Assembly: GCA_002407045.1 (NCBI GenBank)
Contig: DHKB01000048.1
Location: 24,937-88,936, forward strand
Reading direction: 5' to 3'
From: Candidatus Bruticola papionis
Lineage (GTDB): Bacteria > Vulcanimicrobiota > Xenobia > Xenobiales > Xenobiaceae
Length of the DNA stretch: 64,000 bases
In this document: piece after piece, positions 7,977 through 15,942 of the stretch
Layout: the number at the start of each line of letters is the position of its first letter
Numbering within the stretch: the stretch's first letter is position 1
Program-made: the position numbers and the translations under genes
Notes under the pieces: model-generated
Told to the model about the DNA's origin: nothing
The model's database searches: none
Seen by the model: only the letters and a program-made list of their open reading frames with translations

Positions 7977-9695
7977 GTGAATTTTTCTAAGTTTTTACTT
8001 GTATGTGCTCTCACTGCTGGCCTGTCTGTTGCCGGGCTTTCCCCTGCTCAAGCTGATGACAAACTCGTCGGCGAGGCTTTAAAGTATTTCAACGCCAAAA
8101 ATTACACCAAAGCCAACACCCTGATCGATCAGCACTTGGCTAAAAATCCCAAAGATGCCAACGCTCAGTACGCTAAGGCCATGATCTTATATCGTATGGG
8201 CCATTATATAAAAGCTCTGCAGCGCTTAGAAATAGTACTGAAGCTGTCTCCAAAGAACCACAATGCAGCTACAGCTTATGCTCGAATCAACCAGCAAGCC
8301 GTCTACCACCTCAATCAAGGCAAAAACGAAGATGCTATTGCTTTGGCCAATCACAGTGTAGACATTATGCCTAAATGGAACTCCATGGAATTTCGCGTTG
8401 CTCAAGCTGGTTGTTATTTTGCCAAAGGTACAGCTTACTTTGAGCGTTGGTGCCTGAGCAATGATCCAGAAGATTCACGTATAGCTATGGAAAGTTGGGA
8501 GAAGACTCGCGATCTCGATCCTACTTCAGCTACTCAGCAATTAGTTAATGGTATCAATTCCTTTGTCAGTGGCAATTACACTTTAGCCAAGAAATACTTC
8601 GACGAAGGCTTAACTGTACGCAAAGAAAACAAATATTTGCAACTTTGGGACGCTTTTGCCAATGCTTCCGTAGGCGAAACTAACCGTGCGGTAGCTCAGC
8701 TTAACGACTTAGCTTCCCTCTTTAGACGCAACCCTGTTTTGCATCTTTATAAAGGTGATATTGCCAAACAAACGGGTGACTTTGATACTTCTCGCCAAGA
8801 ATACACCATTGCTAAAGATTTGCGTCCTACCGACCATCGCATTCCTGTAGCTTTGCGTACTCTCTATTTATGTGCCAACCAAGTCAACGACGGCTTAACC
8901 GCTTACGACGAACAAATAAGCCAAGCTCCCGACAACTTCAATCCTTATTATCAGAAGGCTTGCTTGCTCAAAGAGGCTGGCTACTTCGATGAAGCTCTCG
9001 GCGCTTACAATACCATAGCCTCTTCGTCTAATTTCACTCCCGTACAAGTGGCTTCAGCGAAAGTCGGCATGGCTCTAATCCATTTTGAACGCGGTGACAG
9101 CAAAAAGGCTATGGCTTGTGTCACTCCAGAAGATTTGCAAACTTTGAGAAGTTCCAATAGCCCCATGAGTTTGCTTTATGCAGCCTACGCCGAGAGCCAG
9201 AGCGCTTTACGCGAAAAAGCTTGCCGTGAAGCTTTGCTTTACTCCGGCCCGGACGCCATGTTTGTGCAACGCTGTGCCTTCAATTCTTTAGCTGAAATTG
9301 AAGCTTCCCGCAAGCAATACGCTAAAGCTATGGAATGTTTATACCAAGCTTGGAGACGCACAGCTTCTATATCTTCTCAGTGCACCGCTATGCGCGATCA
9401 GTTCGAAAGCTATAAAGCTGATACGCGCAAACAACTCCAAGCAGAAATGCGCAAATTAGAAAAGGGCAAACGTCCTGACAAAGAAGAAGCTTTGCAAAAA
9501 GTGAATGCCAATTTGGAGGCTTTAAACACCTTAGATCTGGGCGAAGCAGGCACTATGTTCTTCCAAATTCAGGGTTCCTCTGTAGGCACCAATGCTACTT
9601 TGGTTCCAAAGTCATTAACTGGCAACATGGGAGCCATCACTTCCGATAGCTTGAAGTCTTCTTCTTGGGTAAATATCACTCCTGACTGGCAATAA
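7977..9695 (+). CDS. Secreted tetratricopeptide-repeat protein
   Basis: A 572-residue protein with a clear Sec signal peptide (hydrophobic core in the first 23 residues, likely cleavage after AQA). I prefer GTG 7977 over a TTG at 7956 because it gives a normal short n-region. The body is a chain of TPR-like helical hairpins: AKAMILYRMGHYIKALQRLE, KGDIAKQTGDFDTSRQEY and similar units recur from about residue 30 to 480. The C-terminal 70 residues are not TPR-like. TPR arrays act as protein-binding scaffolds; in the periplasm they often serve assembly of envelope or secretion complexes. No enzyme motif is visible. A hairpin terminator follows, so this is the end of the speA-side transcript or a single gene. 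Confidence 0.88.
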   Translation: MNFSKFLLVCALTAGLSVAGLSPAQADDKLVGEALKYFNAKNYTKANTLIDQHLAKNPKDANAQYAKAMILYRMGHYIKALQRLEIVLKLSPKNHNAATAYARINQQAVYHLNQGKNEDAIALANHSVDIMPKWNSMEFRVAQAGCYFAKGTAYFERWCLSNDPEDSRIAMESWEKTRDLDPTSATQQLVNGINSFVSGNYTLAKKYFDEGLTVRKENKYLQLWDAFANASVGETNRAVAQLNDLASLFRRNPVLHLYKGDIAKQTGDFDTSRQEYTIAKDLRPTDHRIPVALRTLYLCANQVNDGLTAYDEQISQAPDNFNPYYQKACLLKEAGYFDEALGAYNTIASSSNFTPVQVASAKVGMALIHFERGDSKKAMACVTPEDLQTLRSSNSPMSLLYAAYAESQSALREKACREALLYSGPDAMFVQRCAFNSLAEIEASRKQYAKAMECLYQAWRRTASISSQCTAMRDQFESYKADTRKQLQAEMRKLEKGKRPDKEEALQKVNANLEALNTLDLGEAGTMFFQIQGSSVGTNATLVPKSLTGNMGAITSDSLKSSSWVNITPDWQ

Positions 9696-9731
9696 TTCTT
9701 AGCTCAATGATTTTTTGAAGCTAAAATAAAG

Positions 9732-9765
9732 AAAGGCTGCCCGATACCACCGAGCAGCCTTTTTT
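9732..9765 (+). terminator. Rho-independent terminator after the TPR gene
   Basis: AAAGGCTGC (9732-9740) pairs with GCAGCCTTT (9754-9762) and runs into a T-rich tract. This is a textbook stem-loop plus U run. Confidence 0.85.
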
Positions 9766-9894
9766 GTTTAGCGAAAATGGCTAATAGTCTTCAAAGGTAC
9801 AACCTAAGCTATTAACGAAGCTTCCCAAAGTATCGGGATATGTGAAATTTGTTCTGATTTTTTGCGCAGCAGACTACAATACGGAGAAAGAAAA

Positions 9895-11802
9895 TTGCCT
9901 GAGATTCCTGCTTCCTTACAACAAATAATAAAAATATGTGAAAAAATATCCATCGGTGAAGCTGAACCAGGAGCTTTAAATGGATTATTTGTCAAAGCCA
10001 GACAGGTAATTGCCTTCGAACGTACAGGTTTGGAACGCTTTACTTGGGATGCCATTTGGACTGACAAATTTCAAAGTCTGGTCAATAAACTTCAAGCAGA
10101 ATTGGAAGCGCACGAAAAGGCTTTACAAGACTTAGAAAATTCCTTAAGCGATGCAGAACCTTTTGCTATCGAAAAAGCGGGGCGCGACTTAAAATACAGC
10201 GCCGAAGCTGTAGCTACTCTGTGGGATGAGCTCAATGCGGAAGTGGGAGAGCAAATGGTCATGTCTCCCTACCCAGTTTACGACCACTTACTTAAAGTTG
10301 GCCAAAATATTTTACAAGGCCACGTTGATCCTTCTGTGCTGACGGCTTTCTTCACTCCAGCAGCCGATTTTACTATCCGACTTCGCGCAGCAGTCAAGCG
10401 TTTTGTCTTATTTTACGGCGAATCTTCCCTTTCAGAATGTGCCCAAAAAGTTATAACTAACGTCGAAGCTGGTATGGGTGCTTTGGATAAATTTTTACAA
10501 AGTGGCCAAACTAAAGCTTTAGATGATGCTTTGCACCTTTTGGTAACTACTACGGTCACTATGTATACAGTTATGAGCGACATGGGACAGTGGGCAGCAG
10601 CTGAAAAGAAATATGCCCGCCATCCCTTAGTCGAAGAGCTCTATCGTGCCAGAGAAGCAAAATTGCAAGGAGAAGATCTCTCTTACCTCTGGCAAGCTAT
10701 TAAACATGCCTTAAAATTAGAGCTTACTCAAGTACAAACTTTGCTCAATCATCCCCTGGCTTCTCTTTGTGACGTTCATAGTCAAGCTCTTAAAGCGGGC
10801 ATGGCCCGCGTTATGTATATAGTTCAAGAGGGCGAAAAAAAGAGCTTGGACGAATTAAACTTGCCAGAATTTGATATTATGTTGCTTAATTTAGATCGTT
10901 TAATTCACAACGATTTAACCCATATAAATATCGAATGTCGCTTAGTGTCTGGAGCTCCCAATTTTGAAGAATTATTAGTGACAGTCGGTTTGGCTATGGA
11001 TGGTAAGATCGAGCCTGAAGCCTTCAAAATTATTCTCCAAGACACTTTAGAAAGAATTGAAGAGACCCAAAATAACCTTGATGGCGCTTTGGAGCAGCTT
11101 AGTGCAGAAGATTTAGAGCTTTTGGCTCACTGCTTAGATTGCCAAGCTCTGGGGTGCCGCGAACTGGCTTCCTGGTGCGAAACTGGTGACAAGCAATTGC
11201 TTAAAAACGGTTGGCGGCGTATTAGTGCCAGTTTACCATCTACCAAACGCATTTGTGCTCAAATGAAAAAAAGCTTAGGGTTAAACGACAATTCTTCTAA
11301 AAAGCTCACTTGCATGCGCTGCGGCCAACAGAATCCCGCTTCAGCTCGTTACTGTTCCAAATGTTCAGCCGTACTTATGCAATTAGTGCAAGCACCTCCA
11401 ATGGAATATACCGATTTAGAAACTGGCCTCAGCGATAGCAACTTTGAACATCCCTTGCCAGGCAACATCTTGAAGCTGGAACAATTGGTACGCTCAGTAG
11501 AAAGCGGTCAAGCTTACACTCAAGAAGCTGCCGAAGTGTTGGACAAGCTGTTAAGCAGCGCTTATGCCTATCGCAAACTATATATCAACAGAGTACGCCC
11601 GGCCTTAGAAAGAGAACAAATTGATCCTTCTATAGCCGAACGTTTCGAAATAGGTATGAGTTCCTATATTGATGGTTTAGAAATATGCCGCAACTTTGTA
11701 GAAGATCCGCAAATTGATTATTTATATAACGGTCTAGATCAAGCTTCGGCAGCAGCTTTGGAATTGAATGAATTGCAAACAGAATTGGCCGATTACTTCT
11801 AA
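9895..11802 (+). CDS. Helical protein with a single zinc ribbon, function unknown
   Basis: A 635-residue predicted cytoplasmic protein, mostly alpha-helical and rich in Leu, Glu and Ala, with no signal peptide or membrane segment. One zinc-ribbon motif stands out: C473-x2-C476-x10-C487-x2-C490 (CMRCG...YCSKC), of the type that often follows or precedes scaffolding domains. I chose TTG 9895 because GGAG lies eight bases upstream, giving MPEIPASLQQ; an in-frame TTG at 9862 lacks a ribosome-binding site. The region before the ribbon looks like repeated helical bundles of about 90-100 residues, and about 145 helical residues follow it. I do not recognise the family. A large-loop terminator follows, so it is probably monocistronic. 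Confidence 0.8.
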   Translation: MPEIPASLQQIIKICEKISIGEAEPGALNGLFVKARQVIAFERTGLERFTWDAIWTDKFQSLVNKLQAELEAHEKALQDLENSLSDAEPFAIEKAGRDLKYSAEAVATLWDELNAEVGEQMVMSPYPVYDHLLKVGQNILQGHVDPSVLTAFFTPAADFTIRLRAAVKRFVLFYGESSLSECAQKVITNVEAGMGALDKFLQSGQTKALDDALHLLVTTTVTMYTVMSDMGQWAAAEKKYARHPLVEELYRAREAKLQGEDLSYLWQAIKHALKLELTQVQTLLNHPLASLCDVHSQALKAGMARVMYIVQEGEKKSLDELNLPEFDIMLLNLDRLIHNDLTHINIECRLVSGAPNFEELLVTVGLAMDGKIEPEAFKIILQDTLERIEETQNNLDGALEQLSAEDLELLAHCLDCQALGCRELASWCETGDKQLLKNGWRRISASLPSTKRICAQMKKSLGLNDNSSKKLTCMRCGQQNPASARYCSKCSAVLMQLVQAPPMEYTDLETGLSDSNFEHPLPGNILKLEQLVRSVESGQAYTQEAAEVLDKLLSSAYAYRKLYINRVRPALEREQIDPSIAERFEIGMSSYIDGLEICRNFVEDPQIDYLYNGLDQASAAALELNELQTELADYF

Positions 11803-11830
11803 TTGGCTAAGATGAAATTGATAGAGAAAG

Positions 11831-11907
11831 AACCCTGTCCGAACTCCCATAAACAACTGTTTAGCTTGGTAGACATCTTGCTTTATGCTCGCGGCAGGGT
11901 TTTTATT
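11831..11907 (+). terminator. Terminator-like hairpin with a long loop
   Basis: AACCCTG (11831-11837) pairs with CAGGGTT (11895-11901), and a T-rich run follows. The loop of nearly 60 bases may hold further weak pairing. Confidence 0.55.
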
Positions 11908-12030
11908 TATCTTCAATTCCAACATAATGCAAACTAACCGCTAATACTTCTATGTTAGAATAATTGTAGAGTCTTATGCCATTTTTCAGACTCAGTTAGC
12001 TTCAGCAAAGAGCAGGAAATACTAAAACTT

Positions 12031-13080
12031 ATGCGTTGGTCATTTAAATTAGCAAAACTGTGGGGTATTGATATATATGTTCACTACACCTTTATGCTGT
12101 TGCTAATCTGGATATTTTTCTCTCGCGGAGCCAAAAACGATTGGACTACCAGCTTAATCAGCGTATTTTTCACCCTAATCGTTTTTGGAGTCGTAACTTT
12201 GCACGAGTATGGCCATGCTTTGACCGCCAGACATTTCGGAATTGCCACCAGAGACATAACTTTATGGCCTTTTGGCGGCGTAGCAACTTTGCAAGGTTTA
12301 CCTCAGACACCACGCCAGGAAGTTTTAGTGGCTTTAGCTGGCCCAGCCGTCAATTTTGTCCTGGCTCTGGCAACTTATCTTTTCACAGATTTTATCTTTA
12401 TCCCTCATTTAGCGGCCAATTTTATTCCCATAGTACAAGTATATGGAGTAGAAGTTCTCTACTGGTTCATGTGGAGTAATATTGTTTTAATGGCCTTTAA
12501 TTTAATTCCAGCTTTCCCCATGGACGGCGGTCGTGTATTGCGCGGTTTCTTGTCCAAAAAGTACGATTTTCTTACGGCCACTGATAAAGCGGTTAGCATT
12601 GGTAGAGCTTGTGCCATAATTATGGCTATATACGGTGCCGGTTACAACCATATGCTGATTATCATTGCCATTTTTATCTGGTGGAGTGGTACTCAAGAGC
12701 TCAATCAAGCGATCATGCTTGAACGTATGCGTCGAGTAAAAGAAGGTACAGCCAGCCTCGCCGATCTTTTTGGTTTAGGTTTAGGCACTATGGGAAATGT
12801 AATGAGTCATATCCTCGGCATGAGCGGTTTCAATCCCAATAGTCAGATAAACTTTGGCGAAGCACAAACTTCTCCCTATAATACAGAGCGCAGAGCAAAC
12901 GACGCACCTGAATACATTATTTCCGAAGGATCTGTGCGTAATAGTCAGCGTCCAAATTTCCCTGGCGAAGGTAAAATTATTGACGCCGAGTTTATTTCCG
13001 ATGGCGATGACGATTCTTCGTCTGAGTCAAAAACATCCTCTACAAATAACGATGGCCTCAGAATTGTTGATATAAAGTAG
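12031..13080 (+). CDS. Site-2 protease family zinc membrane metalloprotease (M50)
   Basis: A 349-residue polytopic membrane protein. The zinc site H58-E59-x2-H62 (HEYGH) sits in the second hydrophobic segment, and the third ligand D165 lies in the conserved PAFPMDGG loop. This is the compact SpoIVFB-like arrangement, without a PDZ domain and without the C-terminal CBS pair seen in many group III members. The last 90 residues are hydrophilic and acidic, with a Ser/Asp run. Such proteases cleave within membrane helices, often of anti-sigma factors. Two sigma/anti-sigma modules lie further along this window, but there is no direct evidence of a link. The endonuclease III gene starts 18 bases after its stop, suggesting an operon. 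Confidence 0.92.
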   Translation: MRWSFKLAKLWGIDIYVHYTFMLLLIWIFFSRGAKNDWTTSLISVFFTLIVFGVVTLHEYGHALTARHFGIATRDITLWPFGGVATLQGLPQTPRQEVLVALAGPAVNFVLALATYLFTDFIFIPHLAANFIPIVQVYGVEVLYWFMWSNIVLMAFNLIPAFPMDGGRVLRGFLSKKYDFLTATDKAVSIGRACAIIMAIYGAGYNHMLIIIAIFIWWSGTQELNQAIMLERMRRVKEGTASLADLFGLGLGTMGNVMSHILGMSGFNPNSQINFGEAQTSPYNTERRANDAPEYIISEGSVRNSQRPNFPGEGKIIDAEFISDGDDDSSSESKTSSTNNDGLRIVDIK

Positions 13081-13098
13081 GCTTAAAAAAGGAACCAT

Positions 13099-13740
13099 AT
13101 GTTGACTATTCCCCAAAGAGCTGCTTTTGTCGGTGCCAAACTCGATGAGCTTTTTCCCAACCCCAAGCCAAGCCTTATTTTTTACAGCCCCTTTACTTTG
13201 TTGGTAGCAGTTATGCTTTCGGCTCAATGTACCGATGAAAGAGTAAATAAAGCTACCGCTAGTTTGTTTGCCGTAGCCGATACGCCTGAAAAAATGGACA
13301 AACTCAGTCAAGAAGAGATTTACCAGCATATTTACGGCTTAGGCTTGGCCAAAAACAAAGCCAAATACTTAAAAACTATGTGCCGCCAGCTTTTGGAGAA
13401 TTTTTCCGGAGAAGTGCCCCAAGATTTTAAAAGTTTGGAAAGTCTCTCTGGAGTGGGCCATAAGACAGCTTCAGTAGTAAGGTTGCAAGCTTTCAATTTG
13501 CCAGCTTTTCCTGTAGATACACATATTTTTCGCTTAGCTAGGCGTTGGGGACTTTCTCAGGGCCAAACTCCCAAGCAAGTTGAAGCAGATCTTAAAAAAC
13601 TATTTCCCCCCGAAGAATGGGGAAAACGCCATCTTCAATTTATCGATTGCGGCCGAACTTATTGCAAAGCCTTAGGTCACAATAGCGCCGAGTGTCCGCT
13701 TTGTTCCAAACTTAGCTCAAGTACCACTACTGTTTCCTAA
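13099..13740 (+). CDS. nth: Endonuclease III (DNA glycosylase/AP lyase) with an altered Fe-S motif
   Basis: A 213-residue HhH-GPD base-excision-repair enzyme that removes oxidised pyrimidines and cuts at abasic sites. The helix-hairpin-helix GVGHKTAS carries the catalytic lysine K122, and the catalytic aspartate D140 lies in PVDTHIFR. The C-terminus departs from the family: the usual C-x6-C-x2-C-x5-C cluster motif reads here as C-x6-S-x2-C-x2-C, so the second ligand is Ser and the fourth is shifted. The cluster may be absent or differently held. Upstream spacing from the M50 gene is 18 bases, with AAAAAGGAA before the ATG. Identity is firm; the cluster state is uncertain. Confidence 0.94.
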   Translation: MLTIPQRAAFVGAKLDELFPNPKPSLIFYSPFTLLVAVMLSAQCTDERVNKATASLFAVADTPEKMDKLSQEEIYQHIYGLGLAKNKAKYLKTMCRQLLENFSGEVPQDFKSLESLSGVGHKTASVVRLQAFNLPAFPVDTHIFRLARRWGLSQGQTPKQVEADLKKLFPPEEWGKRHLQFIDCGRTYCKALGHNSAECPLCSKLSSSTTTVS

Positions 13741-13788
13741 TTATTTTCTAGGCAGGAAGAGCAAGCTCAATTTGGCAAATATCCACCT

Positions 13789-15165
13789 ATGAATATTTGC
13801 GATCTCCGAGCCACTGAGCTGGCCCAACTTATCAAAGACAAGAAGTTATCCCCCGTAGAAGTCACCAAGGCTTACCTTGAGCGCATAGATGAACTCAATT
13901 CTAAAGTAAATGCTTTCATCACTTTAGATAGTGAAGGAGCTCTAGAGCAAGCTCGCCGTGCTGAAAAAGAAGAGGCAGTAGGCCCTTTGCATGGCGTTCC
14001 TGTGGCCATAAAAGATCTTTCTTACACAAAAGGAATGCGCACTACTTGCGGTTCCCTTACTTTGAAAGACAACATACCCGACTTCGACTCCATTTCTGTT
14101 ACTCGCATTCGCCAAGCCGGAGCTATCATTCTGGGCAAAACTAACACTCCCGAATTTGGCTACAAAGGAATAACTAACAATAGAGTCTTTGGCCCAACTC
14201 TCAATCCTTGGAATTTAGAACGCCATGCTGGCGGGTCTAGCGGCGGTTCAGCCAGCGCAGTAGCTGCCAATTTAGTGCCCATTGCCGAAGGTACCGATGG
14301 AGCCGGCTCCATTCGCATTCCAGCCTCTTTCTGCGGTGTAGTTGGCTTTAAGCCCAGCTTTGCTATGGTTCCGCGCTACCCTATTCCCGATTTGTATTAC
14401 ACTTTAAGCCATACTGGCCCAATAGCTCGTCATGTCGATGAAGCAGCACTTCTCTTTGAAGTGTTGGCTGGAGCTAGCTCTCACGACAACTTGAGTATGA
14501 GCCCTTACGATTGGCCTAAGTCAGCTATGGACAAATTAAATATAGCTTACAGTCCCAATTTAAACTATGCGCCCGTAGAAGAAGAAGTAGCTAAAATTGT
14601 CAGCCAAGCAGCTCAAAAATTTACTGAGCTTGGTTATACAATCAGCGAAGAAAACCCGCCTATCGAAGAAGATCCAGAGCCTTTGGAACTTAATATTTGG
14701 AACACGGTCTACGCTTCCCGCTATGCTCCTTTAAGCGAAGAGACCAAGGCTTTGCTCACTCCTGAAATGGTCGATATTATCGAAGAAGGCATGAAGTTGC
14801 CTGCTTACATGTATAGTAAGGACTCCATTAAGCGAACCAAGCTTTATTATACTATGGACAAGTTCTTTGAGCGCTACGACTTAATGATTACACCGACTAT
14901 GCCGGTAGAAGCGTTTGATAGTAAATTGGAACGCCCCGAAAGCGTCAACGGTCGCAAGATCTCCACTTTATTCGGTTGGACTCCTTTTACTTACCCATTT
15001 AACTTAACCGGTCAACCTGCTATTACCGTTCCTGCTGGCTTAAGCTCCGACGGTTTGCCTATTGGCTTACAAATTGTCGGTCCTCGTGGCAGCGATCGTT
15101 TCGTCTTGGAAGTTGCCAAACGCTTCGAAGAGCTGGCTCCTTTCCCAGAATTAAAATTTGCCTAG
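13789..15165 (+). CDS. Amidase signature family enzyme
   Basis: A 458-residue amidase with the full Ser-cisSer-Lys triad: K75 (VAIKDL), S150 in GGSSGG and S174 in GAGSIRIP. The 75- and 24-residue spacings equal those of fatty-acid amide hydrolase. The family hydrolyses amide bonds in many substrates. No GatB or GatC gene is adjacent and the N-terminus fits stand-alone amidases (6-aminohexanoate-cyclic-dimer-hydrolase or AmiD type), so a tRNA transamidation role is less likely but not excluded. The ribosome-binding site before ATG 13789 is poor. The gene sits 48 bases after nth and 23 bases before the metallo-hydrolase gene, in one probable operon. Confidence 0.92.
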   Translation: MNICDLRATELAQLIKDKKLSPVEVTKAYLERIDELNSKVNAFITLDSEGALEQARRAEKEEAVGPLHGVPVAIKDLSYTKGMRTTCGSLTLKDNIPDFDSISVTRIRQAGAIILGKTNTPEFGYKGITNNRVFGPTLNPWNLERHAGGSSGGSASAVAANLVPIAEGTDGAGSIRIPASFCGVVGFKPSFAMVPRYPIPDLYYTLSHTGPIARHVDEAALLFEVLAGASSHDNLSMSPYDWPKSAMDKLNIAYSPNLNYAPVEEEVAKIVSQAAQKFTELGYTISEENPPIEEDPEPLELNIWNTVYASRYAPLSEETKALLTPEMVDIIEEGMKLPAYMYSKDSIKRTKLYYTMDKFFERYDLMITPTMPVEAFDSKLERPESVNGRKISTLFGWTPFTYPFNLTGQPAITVPAGLSSDGLPIGLQIVGPRGSDRFVLEVAKRFEELAPFPELKFA

Positions 15166-15188
15166 CCAAACTTAAGGAGCTTCACAAT

Positions 15189-15815
15189 ATGTCAGTAAAT
15201 ATTATTACCAAAACAGTAGGGGCTTTTGGCACCAATTGTTATTTGGTGTATGACGATCATAATGTCGGCGTCATTATCGATCCCGGCGACGACGCTCTTG
15301 AGCTAGAGCGCACTATTAAAGCTTATGGGCTAGACATTAAAGCTATTTTGCTTACTCATGGCCATTGTGACCATCTTATTGGAGCAGCCCAACTGGAAAA
15401 AGATTTACATTTGCCTCTTTACGTAAATAGTCAAGACGTAAAAGCGGTCAACAGATGTAAAAGCGACGCTTTAGAATTGGGCTTAGTTTGTAAGGAGGTT
15501 CCTCAAGTTACAGGGACTTTAGAAGATGGCCAAATTTTTAAAGCTGGAGATCTGGAATTTAAAGTGCTCCATACTCCAGGCCATACTCCAGGTGGTCAAG
15601 TCTTAGTTTGCGGCCAGCACGCTTTTTGTGGCGATACCATCTTCCATGGTTCGATTGGACGTACCGACTTTCACGACGGAGATCACGCGGCCTTAATAAA
15701 CTCTATTAAAAACAAGGTTTATACTTTGCCAGACGATACAATTCTCTATCCTGGTCACGGTTCGCAAAGTAGCGTAGGCTATGAGAAAAGGCATAACCCT
15801 TTTGTCAGAGCCTAG
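15189..15815 (+). CDS. MBL-fold metallo-hydrolase (glyoxalase II-like)
   Basis: A 208-residue metallo-beta-lactamase-fold protein. The dinuclear metal motif is H57-x-H59-x-D61-H62 (THGHCDHLIG), followed by HTPGHTPGG, the GDTIF aspartate and the C-terminal PGHG histidine, which covers the full ligand set. It resembles the short hydroxyacylglutathione hydrolase-like proteins common in bacteria (YcbL type) that cleave thioesters; the actual substrate is unknown. AAGGAG lies at good spacing before ATG 15189. It is the last gene of the plus-strand run that starts with the M50 protease and ends at a strong convergent terminator. Confidence 0.93.
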   Translation: MSVNIITKTVGAFGTNCYLVYDDHNVGVIIDPGDDALELERTIKAYGLDIKAILLTHGHCDHLIGAAQLEKDLHLPLYVNSQDVKAVNRCKSDALELGLVCKEVPQVTGTLEDGQIFKAGDLEFKVLHTPGHTPGGQVLVCGQHAFCGDTIFHGSIGRTDFHDGDHAALINSIKNKVYTLPDDTILYPGHGSQSSVGYEKRHNPFVRA

Positions 15816-15836
15816 CCAACTAAATTGAAAGCATAA

Positions 15837-15877
15837 AAAAAAATAACGGCCGCCACAAAAGCGACCGTTATTTTTTT
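15837..15877. terminator. Bidirectional terminator between convergent genes
   Basis: A 13-bp stem (15837-15849 with 15865-15877) with A-run and T-run ends works on both strands. It separates the plus-strand metallo-hydrolase gene from the minus-strand GH13 gene. Confidence 0.88.
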
Positions 15878-15942
15878 AATAAACACCGCAAGCTGACAAC
15901 TCGACGCCTTTGTGTCAGCTCACAGCCAGTTGTTTTTACCCA

